Origin: JAKFDI01 sp036676235
GTDB taxonomy: Bacteria; Pseudomonadota; Gammaproteobacteria; Burkholderiales; Burkholderiaceae_C
Direction of reading: 5' to 3'
Length of the DNA stretch: 64,000 nucleotides
NCBI GenBank assembly: GCA_036676235.1
Contig: JAKFDI010000005.1
Span: 1 to 64,000, forward strand
Each line of letters starts with the position of its first letter. Position 1 is the first letter of the stretch. A program made the translations under genes and the position numbers. Positions 52,840 through 60,982 of the stretch are shown in pieces. The notes beneath the pieces were generated by a model. It was not told the origin of the DNA and searched no databases. It saw nothing but the letters and a program-made list of their open reading frames with translations.

Positions 52840-54105
52840 ATGTCCCATCTTGTCGACTCAAGTTCTGCCGGCGCGGCTGTGAGCCCCACCGTTTCTTATC
52901 CTGTGACCGATCGTGTGCGTCACGCCCTGTCGGTCTCGCAGCGCGGCTGTGACGAACTCTTACCAGAGAACGACTGGCTCACGAAGCTTGCACGATCCGA
53001 AGCAACGGGCGTGCCACTGCGCATCAAGCTGGGCCTGGACCCGACGGCACCCGACATCCACATCGGCCATACCGTGGTGCTCAACAAGATGCGGCAGCTT
53101 CAGGATCTGGGCCACACGGTCATCTTCCTGATCGGCGACTTCACCTCGATGATTGGCGACCCGTCGGGGCGAAACACGACGCGCCCACCGCTCACGCGCG
53201 AGCAGATCGAAGCCAACGCGCAGACCTACTATCGGCAGGCCAGCCTGGTTCTTGACCCGGCGAAGACCGAGATTCGCTACAACTCGGAGTGGAGCGACCC
53301 GCTGGGCGCGCGCGGCATGATCGAGCTGGCGGCCAAGTACACGGTGGCCCGCATGATGGAGCGCAACGACTTCCACGAGCGCTTCAAAGCCGGCACGCCG
53401 ATCTCGGTGCACGAATTCCTGTATCCGCTGATGCAGGGCTACGACTCGGTGGCGCTCAAGAGCGACCTCGAACTCGGCGGCACCGACCAGAAGTTCAACC
53501 TGCTCGTCGGCCGCGCGCTGCAAAGCGAATACGGCCAGGAGCCGCAGTGCATCCTGACGATGCCGCTCTTGGAAGGCACCGACGGCGTCGACAAGATGTC
53601 GAAAAGCAAGGGCAACTACATCGGCATCACCGAGCCGGCGAACAGCATGTTCGCCAAGCTGCTGTCGATCAGCGACACGCTGATGTGGAAGTACTTCACC
53701 TTGCTGAGCTTCCGCTCTGAAGCCGAGATCGCGGCGCTCAGGGCCGAGGTGGAAGCCGGGCGCAACCCGAAAGACGCGAAGGTGATGCTCGCGAAAGAGA
53801 TCACCACGCGGTTCCACAGCGCCGCAGACGCCGATGCGGCCGAGGCCGACTTCCACAACCGTGCGCGCGGCGGCGTGCCGGATGAGATTTCCGAGGTCAC
53901 GCTCGCCGGCGCACCGCTGGGCATCGGCGCCGTGCTCAAGCAGGCGACGCTCGCGCCGTCGAGCAGCGAGGCGATGCGCCTCGTCGACGGCGGCGGCGTG
54001 CGCATCGACGGCGCGGTGGTCAGCGACAAGGGCCTGAAGCTCGGCGCCGGCACCTACGTCGTGCAGGTGGGCAAGCGCAAGTTCGCGCGCGTGACGATCG
54101 GATGA
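52840..54105 (+). CDS. tyrS: Tyrosyl-tRNA synthetase
   Basis: A 421-residue class I synthetase that charges tRNA-Tyr. HIGH motif HIGH at 74-77 (PDIHIGHTVVLNK), KMSKS motif in DKMSKSKGNYIG, and a C-terminal S4 RNA-binding domain (about 355-421). The HIGHTVVL form and overall sequence are of the TyrRZ branch. Divergent from the M23 peptidase. The ATG at 52840 has a 20-residue variable leader before the core. Confidence 0.97.
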   Translation: MSHLVDSSSAGAAVSPTVSYPVTDRVRHALSVSQRGCDELLPENDWLTKLARSEATGVPLRIKLGLDPTAPDIHIGHTVVLNKMRQLQDLGHTVIFLIGDFTSMIGDPSGRNTTRPPLTREQIEANAQTYYRQASLVLDPAKTEIRYNSEWSDPLGARGMIELAAKYTVARMMERNDFHERFKAGTPISVHEFLYPLMQGYDSVALKSDLELGGTDQKFNLLVGRALQSEYGQEPQCILTMPLLEGTDGVDKMSKSKGNYIGITEPANSMFAKLLSISDTLMWKYFTLLSFRSEAEIAALRAEVEAGRNPKDAKVMLAKEITTRFHSAADADAAEADFHNRARGGVPDEISEVTLAGAPLGIGAVLKQATLAPSSSEAMRLVDGGGVRIDGAVVSDKGLKLGAGTYVVQVGKRKFARVTIG

Positions 54106-54161
54106 TGCGGCGCCGGGCTCGTCGCGGCGCCGTGTCCGGCCGGTAGGCGAACCCGGCAGAC

Positions 54162-55052
54162 ATGCACCCGACGACGTGGCTCAAGCTGTCGGCCGCCGTG
54201 GCGGTGGCGACGATTTCGCTCAAGACGCTGGCGTGGTGGCTCACCGGCTCGGTCGGCCTGCTGTCGGACGCGATGGAATCCACCGTCAACCTCGTGTCCG
54301 CGTTGTTCGGCCTCGCGATGGTGTCGATCGCCCATCGCCCGGCCGACGAGGACCACCCCTTCGGCCACACCAAGGCCGAGTACTTTTCGAGCGGTTTCGA
54401 GGGCCTGCTGATCGTCGGTGCGGCGGTTGCCATCATCTGGACTGCGGTCCAGCGCTTCATCCACCCCCAGCCGCTGCAGGACCTGGGCTGGGGCATCGCG
54501 CTCACCGTGGTCAGCTCTGCGCTCAACGGCGTGTTCGCCTGGCGCATGCTCGCGGCCGGGCGAGCCCAGCGCTCGATCGCGCTCGAAGCCGATGCGCGCC
54601 ATCTCTTCACCGATGTGTGGACCTCCGCTGGCGTGGTGGTGGGCATCGCGCTCGTGATGCTGACCGGCTGGCAATGGCTGGACCCGGTGCTGGCGATTGG
54701 CGTGGCGCTGAACATCCTGCGCGAGGGCGGCCGCCTGGCCTGGAGCTCGGTCGACGGCCTGATGGACCGCGCGGTGGAGCCCGAGATCCAGGCGCGCATC
54801 GAGCGCACGCTGGCGCAGTTCGCGCACCCGGCGATGCGCTTTGACCACGTGATCACGCGGCGCGCCGGCCGCCGGCGCTTCGTCGACCTGCACATGCACA
54901 TGCCGGGGCGGTGGACGCTCGCGCGCGCCGCGGCGCTGCGCTCAAATGTGGAGCAGGCGCTGATGGCCGAGGTGCCCGGCCTGCGCGCGTCCATCCAGCT
55001 GCTGCCGACCGACGTGGAGACGCGCTTCGGCGACGAGGAGCCGCTGCCGTGA
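54162..55052 (+). CDS. Cation diffusion facilitator transporter
   Basis: A 296-residue CDF protein with six helices (about 8-210) and a cytoplasmic C-terminal domain (about 210-290). Metal residues: GLLSDAMESTVN (D36, N43) in helix 2 and RHLFTDVWTSAG (H-x3-D) in helix 5. It exports divalent metals such as Zn, Fe or Mn against protons. The second half carries HVITRRAGRRRFVDLHMHMPG, the typical cytoplasmic domain. dtd begins within its stop codon (TGATG). Confidence 0.9.
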   Translation: MHPTTWLKLSAAVAVATISLKTLAWWLTGSVGLLSDAMESTVNLVSALFGLAMVSIAHRPADEDHPFGHTKAEYFSSGFEGLLIVGAAVAIIWTAVQRFIHPQPLQDLGWGIALTVVSSALNGVFAWRMLAAGRAQRSIALEADARHLFTDVWTSAGVVVGIALVMLTGWQWLDPVLAIGVALNILREGGRLAWSSVDGLMDRAVEPEIQARIERTLAQFAHPAMRFDHVITRRAGRRRFVDLHMHMPGRWTLARAAALRSNVEQALMAEVPGLRASIQLLPTDVETRFGDEEPLP

Positions 55053-55489
55053 TGGCATTGATTCAGCGCGTGCGGCAGGCTCGGGTCGAGGTCGACCGCC
55101 GCATCGTCGGCGAGATCGCTCAGGGCCTGCTGGTGCTGGTGTGCGCCGAGCCGGACGACACCGAGGCATTGGCCGACAAGCTCGTGCACAAGCTGCTCAA
55201 GCTGCGTGTCTTCGCCGATGACGCCGGCAAGATGAACCGCAGCGTGGCCGATGTGACCGGCGGGCTGCTGATCGTCAGCCAGTTCACCCTGGCGGCCGAC
55301 ACCTCCAGCGGCAACCGGCCGAGCTTCACCGGCGCTGCGCCGCCGGCGCTCGGCCAGCGGCTCTACGAACGTGTGGTCGCCACCGCGCGCTCACTGCATC
55401 CGGTGGTCGCTGCCGGCGAATTCGGCGCCGACATGCAGGTGCACCTGATCAATGACGGGCCGGTGACGATTCCGATCACGCTGCGCTGA
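55052..55489 (+). CDS. dtd: D-aminoacyl-tRNA deacylase
   Basis: A 145-residue enzyme that hydrolyses D-Tyr and other D-aminoacyl-tRNAs. The catalytic motif is SQFTLAADTSSGNRPSF (76-92) and the second is the Gly-Pro in NDGPVTIPI near the C-terminus. It overlaps the CDF stop and ends before a terminator. Its neighbour tyrS makes functional sense since mischarged D-Tyr-tRNA is a main substrate. Confidence 0.95.
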   Translation: MALIQRVRQARVEVDRRIVGEIAQGLLVLVCAEPDDTEALADKLVHKLLKLRVFADDAGKMNRSVADVTGGLLIVSQFTLAADTSSGNRPSFTGAAPPALGQRLYERVVATARSLHPVVAAGEFGADMQVHLINDGPVTIPITLR

Positions 55490-55506
55490 AGCGCCGTGCC
55501 GCCATG

Positions 55507-55535
55507 AAAAACGCCCGCGAGATGCGGGCGTTTTT
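55507..55535. terminator. Strong terminator after dtd
   Basis: AAAAACGCCCGC (55507-55518), loop, GCGGGCGTTTTT (55524-55535). The A-run and T-run on opposite sides make it effective in both directions. Confidence 0.9.
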
Positions 55536-55589
55536 GTCATCAAGCCACGCCCGTGGCCCGGGTTTCCCGGGCCACCAGGCGGCGCCCCT

Positions 55590-55675
55590 CGGGGGCCGAG
55601 TCCGGACACAAACAGTCCTCAGGACTGTTTGTGCCTGACGAGGGGCCGAGCCTCTGGCTCGGCGCGGCCTGCAAG
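55590..55675 (-). repeat. Two-hairpin repeat, family C, copy 1
   Basis: On the minus strand: GCCTTGCAGGCCGCG, a stem CCGAGCC-AGA-GGCTCGG, a spacer, then CACAAACAGTCCT with one central base and its exact complement, followed by TCCGG. The stem sequences differ from copy 2 (59387-59471) but pair perfectly. It lies just downstream of the Bug receptor gene's stop. Confidence 0.85.
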
Positions 55676-55704
55676 GCAGGAGCGCAAGCGACTGGGGGGC
55701 TCAG

Positions 55705-56676
55705 TCAGTCCGCGTACTGCCCCGCCGCCTTGATCACCGGCGCCCACTTGTCGATTTCAGACGCCACGAACTTCTTGTGCTCGGCCGGGTTGACGCGTGC
55801 GTCGGTCACGATCACGGCGCCCAGCGCCTGCTCGCGCTTGACGAAATCGGCGTCCTTGAGCGCCACCTTCAGCGCCGCGTTCACCTTGTCGAGCACCGCC
55901 TTGGGCGTTCCCTTGGGCGCGTACAGCGCGTGCCAGATGCTGACGTTGAAGCCCTTCACGCCGGCTTCGTCGAGCGTGGGCAGCTTGGCAAGCGCGGGCG
56001 TCGTCAGGCGCTGCGTGCTCGTCACCGCATACGCCTTCACCTTGCCGGCCTCGATCTGGCTGGTGGTGTTGGTGGTCTGGTCGCACAGCAGGTCCACCTG
56101 GCCGCCGAGCAGGTCGGTGATGGCGGGCGCGGTGCCCTTGTACGGAATGGTCTGCATCTCGACCTTCACCGCGCTCATGTACAGCAGACCGCACAGGTGC
56201 GAGGCCGAACCCAGGCCGGCGTTCGCGAGATTCACCTGGCCCTTGCTCGAGGCGAGCCACTTGGCCAGTTCGGCGTAGTTGTTGGCGGGCAGGTTGGGCC
56301 GGCCGATCAGCGTCATCGGCACTTCGTTGATCATGCCCAGGTACTCGAAGTCCTCGAGCGGCTTGTACTGCAGGTTGCGGTAGAGCGCGGGTGCCGTGCT
56401 CATGCCGATGTGGTGCAGCAGCAGCGTGTAGCCGTCGGCCGGCGCCTTGGCGACCTTGGTGGCGCCCAGCGTGCCGCCCGCGCCGCCCACGTTCTCGATC
56501 ACGATGGTCTGGCCGCCCAACGGCTTGCGCAGCGCCTCGGCCAGGTCGCGCGCGACCTTGTCGGTCGGGCCGCCGGCGGAGAAGGGCACGACGATGGTGA
56601 CGGGCTTCTCGGGGTAGTCGGCCAGCGCCAGCGGGGCGGCGAGCACGGCAGCAGCAGCAAGCAGAACGCGGTTCAT
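55705..56676 (-). CDS. Bug-family (TctC-like) solute receptor
   Basis: A 323-residue periplasmic protein of the tripartite tricarboxylate transporter receptor family, greatly expanded in Burkholderiales. Signal peptide about 1-19 (PLALA). PEKPVTIVVPFSAGGPTD, NVGGAGGTLG and PYKGTAPAITDLLGGQVDLL in outline are family marks. It binds carboxylates or aromatic acids; ligand unknown. The ATG at 56676 follows AAAGGA by seven bases. It is the last gene of the minus-strand cluster and is 141 bases downstream of the CoA ligase gene. Confidence 0.9.
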   Translation of the reverse strand: MNRVLLAAAAVLAAPLALADYPEKPVTIVVPFSAGGPTDKVARDLAEALRKPLGGQTIVIENVGGAGGTLGATKVAKAPADGYTLLLHHIGMSTAPALYRNLQYKPLEDFEYLGMINEVPMTLIGRPNLPANNYAELAKWLASSKGQVNLANAGLGSASHLCGLLYMSAVKVEMQTIPYKGTAPAITDLLGGQVDLLCDQTTNTTSQIEAGKVKAYAVTSTQRLTTPALAKLPTLDEAGVKGFNVSIWHALYAPKGTPKAVLDKVNAALKVALKDADFVKREQALGAVIVTDARVNPAEHKKFVASEIDKWAPVIKAAGQYAD

Positions 56677-56817
56677 GGGCATCCTTTCGATGCGAGTCGG
56701 TGTGGAGCCGAGATTCTCTGCATCGCCCGCGCGTGCGCCATGTCGGGAACTACGTAAGCGGCATTGCCGCGCTTGCGCCGGCGCAAAAACGGCGGCGCTC
56801 GCTGCCGGGTTTGCGGC

Positions 56818-58077
56818 CTATTCGTAACGGCGCGCGTCCTCGATCACCTTGCCGTCGTTGGGTAGGCTGCCGGGCGCGCACAGCGCGACTTCGCCGCGCA
56901 GCTTGGTGATATCGCGCACGGCGTCGGCGACGCGGGCGTCCAGCCCCTCGGGCGTGCCGGCCACTTCGACCTGCAGCGTCATGCGGTCGCTCGCCATTTC
57001 GCCGCTGACCACGAGGCGCGCCTTCGTGACCTCGGGAAAGCGCCGCACGATCTCCGCCACCTGGCTCGGGTGCACGAACATGCCGCGCACCTTGGCCGTC
57101 TGGTCGGCGCGACCCATCCAGCCCTTGATGCGGGTGTTGGTGCGGCCCGTCGGGCAGGGGCCGGCGAGCACGGCGGACAGGTCGCCGGTGCCGAAGCGGA
57201 TCAGCGGGTAATCGGGGTTCAAGGTGGTGACGACGATCTCGCCGACCTCGCCTTCGGCCACCGGATCGCCGGTGCCGGGGCGCACGATCTCGACGATCAC
57301 GCCTTCGTCGAGCACCAGTCCTTCACGCGCCGCCGTCTCATAGGCGATGAGTCCGATGTCGGCGGTGGCGTAGCTTTGCATCGCCTCGATGCCGCGCTGC
57401 TGCAGCCAGCGGCACAAAGAAGGCGGAAACGCCTCGGCGCCGAGCGAGGCCTTGGTGAGCGAGGGCAGGGCGATGCCGAGTTCGTCCGCCTTTTCCAACA
57501 GGATCTTCAGGAAGCTGGGCGTGCCCGCGTAGGCGGCGGGCCGCAGGTCGGCCATCGCCTGCACCTGCTGTTCGGTCTGGCCGATGCCGGCGGGAAAGAC
57601 GGTGCAGCCGAGCGCATGCGCACCGTTTTCCATCATCGCGCCGGCGGGGGTGAAGTGATAGCTGAAGGCGTTGTGCACCAGGTCGCCGGCGCGCAGGCCG
57701 GCGGCATGCAGCGCGCGGGCCACGCGCCAGTAGTCGCGCCCATGGCCCTCGGGCTCGTACAGGCCGCCGGGCGAGGCGAACACGCGCAGCGCGCCGCGGC
57801 CCGCGGCGGCGCGTGCGCCCCAGCCGATGGTGGCGAAGCCGCCGAAGGCATCGGCCGCGCGCCCGGCCTTCTGCTGCTCGGCCAGCTCGCTCTTGCGCGT
57901 GACGGGCAGGCGGGTGAGGGCTTCGCGGCTGTTCACGGCCGGGGCATCCACGCCGCGCAGGATCTGCGCCATGGCGGGCGACTGCGCCTGGGCGTGGGTG
58001 ATCTGCGTCGGCAGCGCCTGCAGCAGTGCCTGCTCGCGCTGTTCGGGGGCGCGGGTTTCGAGCGCGTCGTAGAACAT
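56818..58077 (-). CDS. PaaK-like CoA ligase with unusual nucleotide loop
   Basis: A 419-residue member of the phenylacetate-CoA ligase family. Adenylation motifs visible: IRFGTGDLSAVL (A7-like), RIKGWMGRADQTAKVRGMFV (A8) and PNDGKVIEDARRY with the A10 lysine. The canonical phosphate loop SSGTTGKPT is absent; the equivalent position reads FASPGGLYEPEG. Either this is a divergent subfamily or the adenylation step is altered. In the liv operon it would activate an imported carboxylic or aromatic acid to its CoA ester. One base separates it from the next gene upstream. Confidence 0.8.
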   Translation of the reverse strand: MFYDALETRAPEQREQALLQALPTQITHAQAQSPAMAQILRGVDAPAVNSREALTRLPVTRKSELAEQQKAGRAADAFGGFATIGWGARAAAGRGALRVFASPGGLYEPEGHGRDYWRVARALHAAGLRAGDLVHNAFSYHFTPAGAMMENGAHALGCTVFPAGIGQTEQQVQAMADLRPAAYAGTPSFLKILLEKADELGIALPSLTKASLGAEAFPPSLCRWLQQRGIEAMQSYATADIGLIAYETAAREGLVLDEGVIVEIVRPGTGDPVAEGEVGEIVVTTLNPDYPLIRFGTGDLSAVLAGPCPTGRTNTRIKGWMGRADQTAKVRGMFVHPSQVAEIVRRFPEVTKARLVVSGEMASDRMTLQVEVAGTPEGLDARVADAVRDITKLRGEVALCAPGSLPNDGKVIEDARRYE

Positions 58078-58078
58078 C

Positions 58079-58387
58079 TCAGGAATCCTCGTCCGTCCAG
58101 CGCGCGAGGCGCTTCTTCACTTCATCGAGAAATTTGCGCACGTCGGCGCTGTTCTTCAGCGTGTGCGTCTCCCACTCGGGCGAGACGGCAGGGCGCTTCA
58201 CGAGACGCGCTGCAATGCTGTCGGCATTCGTCGCAAACTCGACGACGCGCTTTCCCTTCAGCTCGAAGCCCGGCTTGCCGTCGACCAGGCGTTCGGCGAG
58301 CGTGCGCAGGTCGCGCAGCTGGCGGCGCAGCCCGACGAGCGCCTCGTCGGGCTTGAATGCCGGCGGCGCGAAGAAGTCGTCGCTCAT
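58079..58387 (-). CDS. Hypothetical protein in the liv/CoA-ligase operon
   Basis: A 102-residue soluble, charged protein (DEALVGLRRQLRDLRTLAER, then KPGFELKGKRVVEFATNAD in outline, ending ARWTDEDS). No motif recognised. The pattern of amphipathic helices suggests a small helical protein. It sits between livF and the CoA ligase gene, one base from the latter, so it is coupled to it. A role in the same pathway is inference only. Confidence 0.65.
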   Translation of the reverse strand: MSDDFFAPPAFKPDEALVGLRRQLRDLRTLAERLVDGKPGFELKGKRVVEFATNADSIAARLVKRPAVSPEWETHTLKNSADVRKFLDEVKKRLARWTDEDS

Positions 58388-58437
58388 GTCAGTGATCCAT
58401 GGCGTTGCGCGCCACCCGCGACGAACGAACCTGGGGC

Positions 58438-58519
58438 CAAGCGAATGCCGCGGATCCGGCTCCGCCGGTCCGCTGGCATTGCCCCCTTGAGGGGGCGCGC
58501 GAAGCGCGTAGGGGGTGGA
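58438..58519 (-). repeat. Operon-junction hairpin repeat, family A, copy 4 (inverted)
   Basis: On the minus strand it begins directly after the livF TGA: CCACCCCC, CGCGC-TTC-GCGCG, CCCCC-TCAA-GGGGG, CCGGC-GGA-GCCGG and CGCGGCATTCGCTTGG. It lies between livF and the hypothetical gene. Confidence 0.88.
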
Positions 58520-59326
58520 TCATGCCAACCAGCGCTTGCGCCGCTTGTAGCTCTTCACGTCGCGAAAGCTCTTGCGGTCGCCGCCGCCCATGCCGAGGTA
58601 GAACTCCTTCACGTCCTCGTTCTCGGCCAGCGATTTCGCCTCGCCGTCCATCACGATGCGTCCGTTCTCGAGGATGTAGCCGTAGTCGGCGTAGCGCAGC
58701 GCCATGCTGGTGTTCTGCTCGGCCAGCAGGAAGGTCACGCGCTCGCGCTGGTTGAGGTCTTTGACGATCTCGAACACCTCTTCCACGATCTGCGGCGCGA
58801 GACCCATCGAAGGCTCGTCGAGCAGCACCATCTTCGGGTTCGCCATCAGCGCGCGACCGATGGCGCACATCTGCTGCTCGCCGCCCGAGGTGTAGGCCGC
58901 CTGCGAGCCGCGCCGCGTCTTCAGCCGCGGAAAGTAGGCGTAGACCTTCTCCAGCGTCTCGGCCACTGCCGCCTTGCCGTCGCGACGCGTGTAAGCGCCG
59001 GTCATCAGGTTGTCTTCGATGGTGAGGTGCGCGAAGCAGTGGCGGCCCTCCATCACCTGGATCACGCCGCGCTCGACCATGTCGGAGGTGCTCAGGCGCT
59101 CGATGCGCTCGCCGCGCAGTTCGATCGAGCCCTTGGTGACCGCGCCGCGCTCGCCGGCCAGCAGGTTGCTGACCGCGCGCAGGGTCGTGGTCTTGCCCGC
59201 GCCGTTGCCGCCCATCAGCGCCACGATGCGGCCTTCGGGCACCTGCAACGACACACCCTTGAGCACGAGGATCACGTGGTTGTAGATGACCTCGATGCCG
59301 TTGACGTTCAGAAGAATGTTGTTCAT
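58520..59326 (-). CDS. livF: Liv-type ABC transporter ATP-binding protein (LivF-like)
   Basis: A 268-residue ATPase. Walker A GGNGAGKTT (39-47), signature TSGGEQQ (146-152), Walker B MVLLDEPSMGL. It pairs with the LivG-like ATPase at 63 kb. The C-terminus has a charged extension (RDVKSYKRRKRWLA) typical of the LivF proteins linked to CoA ligases in Burkholderiales. I took the ATG at 59326. The substrate is probably an aromatic or branched carboxylate rather than an amino acid, judging by the ligases. Confidence 0.9.
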   Translation of the reverse strand: MNNILLNVNGIEVIYNHVILVLKGVSLQVPEGRIVALMGGNGAGKTTTLRAVSNLLAGERGAVTKGSIELRGERIERLSTSDMVERGVIQVMEGRHCFAHLTIEDNLMTGAYTRRDGKAAVAETLEKVYAYFPRLKTRRGSQAAYTSGGEQQMCAIGRALMANPKMVLLDEPSMGLAPQIVEEVFEIVKDLNQRERVTFLLAEQNTSMALRYADYGYILENGRIVMDGEAKSLAENEDVKEFYLGMGGGDRKSFRDVKSYKRRKRWLA

Positions 59327-59340
59327 GTCGCCCGTCACCA

Positions 59341-59550
59341 ATCAAGCAGCTGCCGCGGAACCGGCTCTGCCGGGCCGCTGGCAGCGCCTTGCAGGCCGCG
59401 CCGGGCCAGTGGCCCGGCCCTTCGCCAGGCACGAAAGGTCCACTGGACCTTTCGTGTCCGGGCTCAGCCCCCTTGAGGGGGAGCGGCGCAAGCCGCTCCG
59501 GGGGTGGTCCATCAACTGGGGAGCGGCGTAGCCGCTCCGGGGGTGGTCCA
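59341..59550 (-). repeat. Composite repeat: long family A element containing a family C module
   Basis: On the minus strand it starts right after the receptor TGA: two tandem units GGACCACCCCC plus a GGAGCGGC/GCCGCTCC hairpin, then CCCCTCAAGGGGG. Instead of the short family A tail it contains an inverted family C module, and it ends CCGGC-AGA-GCCGG and GCTTG. It fills the gap between the receptor and livF genes. Confidence 0.85.
59387..59471 (+). repeat. Two-hairpin repeat, family C, copy 2
   Basis: On the plus strand: GCCTTGCAGGCCGCG, stem CCGGGCC-AGT-GGCCCGG, CAGG, then CACGAAAGGTCCA with one central base and its exact complement, then TCCGG. Compared with copy 1, one pair changes in stem 1 and four in stem 2, all with matching changes on the other arm. 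Confidence 0.85.
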
Positions 59551-60897
59551 TCAGCTCTGGCAATCCGCCGGGCTTCTGCGGGTGAGCTTCTTCTCGGCCA
59601 GGTACTTGTCGGCAGCCGCCTTGATCATCGGCTTGAGGATCTGTTCATCCGCCTCGAAGTAGTCGGTGGTGATGTTCCACTTCTTGCCGTCCCAGGTTTC
59701 AATGCGTGCCGCGGTCGAACCCATGTGATCGGCGCACGAGGTGCTGATCGGGCGCATCACGCCCTTGAATCCCAGCGCGTCGAGCTTGGCTTGCGTGAGG
59801 TTCAGGTTCTCCAGACCCCAGCGCACCTGCTTGCCGGACATGACCTGGCCCTTGCCGAAGCGCTCTTGCGCGCGCCGCACCGCTTCGTGGCTGAGCATCT
59901 GGATGATCACGCCGCGGGTGTAGAGCACCGAGCCGACTTCGTCTCTCGGGCCGGTGCCGTTGCCCTTGTCGTGCACGTGCTTCAGGATCTCCTGCATGAC
60001 CTTGAAGTCCTGGCCGGAGGTGTTGAGCGCGAGCGCGTGGTAGCCCTTGGCGCCTTCTTCCACGCCCTTCACGTCGGGCTCGGCGCCGGCCCACCACACG
60101 CCATACATCTTGTCGCGCGGATAGCCGGTGGCCACCGCCTCCTTGAGCGCGGTGGAGTTCATAACGCCCCAGCCCCACAGCAGCACGTAGTCGGGCCGGC
60201 TCTGGCGCACCTTCAGCCAGGTGGATTTCTGTTCCACACCGGGCGCCGTCACGGGCAGCAGCTGCAGATCGAAGCCGTGCATCTTGGCGCGCTCCTGCAG
60301 CAGCGGAATCGGCTCCTTGCCGAACGGCGAGTCGTGATAGACCAGCGCGATGTCCTTGCCCTTGAGCTTGTCGAGGCCGCCCTCGCGCTTGGCAATCGCC
60401 TGGATGATGACGTCGGCGCCGGTCCAGTAGCTGCCCATCAGCGGGAAGTTCCACGGGAACGCCATGCCGTCCTGCGAGGCCGACAGGCCATAGCCGAGCG
60501 TCATCAACGGAATCTCGTCGCCGGGCGCCTTGGCGGTCAGCGCGAAGGTGATGCCGGTCGACTGCGGGTCGATCAGGGTCGCGCCGCCGTTCTTGTCCTT
60601 CAGCCGCTCATAGCACTCGACGCCCTTGTCGGTCGCGTAGCCGGTTTCGCATTCCTCGAACGCGATCTTCACGCCGTTGATGCCGCCGTCGCGCGCGTTC
60701 ACCATCTTGATGTAGTCCTGCTTGCCGTTGGCCCAGGGCGTGCCGTTCGGTGCGTAGGGGCCGGTGCGGTAGGAGAGCAGCGGGAAATACTGCTCCTTGG
60801 CCTGCGCATTGGCGTCGGGCGCGGCTGCCACGCCGACGAGCCCCGCCGCGAGCATGGCGGCGGAGAGGGTGATGCCCTTCAGGGTTCTGAATTTCAT
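59551..60897 (-). CDS. Liv-type ABC transporter substrate-binding protein
   Basis: A 448-residue periplasmic receptor, larger than LivJ/LivK (about 370), of the group found with CoA ligases. Signal peptide about 1-32 (AAPDANAQA). YFPLLSYRTGPYAPNG, GGINGVKIAFEECETGY and ASQDGMAFPWNFPLMGSYW in outline are typical. It presents the ligand to LivH-LivM. Ligand class inferred from the operon: an aromatic or other carboxylic acid. Separated from livM by 85 bases and from livF by a composite repeat. Confidence 0.9.
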   Translation of the reverse strand: MKFRTLKGITLSAAMLAAGLVGVAAAPDANAQAKEQYFPLLSYRTGPYAPNGTPWANGKQDYIKMVNARDGGINGVKIAFEECETGYATDKGVECYERLKDKNGGATLIDPQSTGITFALTAKAPGDEIPLMTLGYGLSASQDGMAFPWNFPLMGSYWTGADVIIQAIAKREGGLDKLKGKDIALVYHDSPFGKEPIPLLQERAKMHGFDLQLLPVTAPGVEQKSTWLKVRQSRPDYVLLWGWGVMNSTALKEAVATGYPRDKMYGVWWAGAEPDVKGVEEGAKGYHALALNTSGQDFKVMQEILKHVHDKGNGTGPRDEVGSVLYTRGVIIQMLSHEAVRRAQERFGKGQVMSGKQVRWGLENLNLTQAKLDALGFKGVMRPISTSCADHMGSTAARIETWDGKKWNITTDYFEADEQILKPMIKAAADKYLAEKKLTRRSPADCQS

Positions 60898-60982
60898 GTC
60901 TGCCTCCAGAGGTGGAAAGAAAGCACCCGTCGGTGCGTGGGAAAACTCTCGCCCGGCAATCGATCCGGTCGCTCGATTCGGC

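Noticed and set aside
59341..59550. Remnant insertion sequence
   Set aside because: No transposase codons, terminal inverted repeats or target duplication; the parts match the short hairpin repeats elsewhere in the window.
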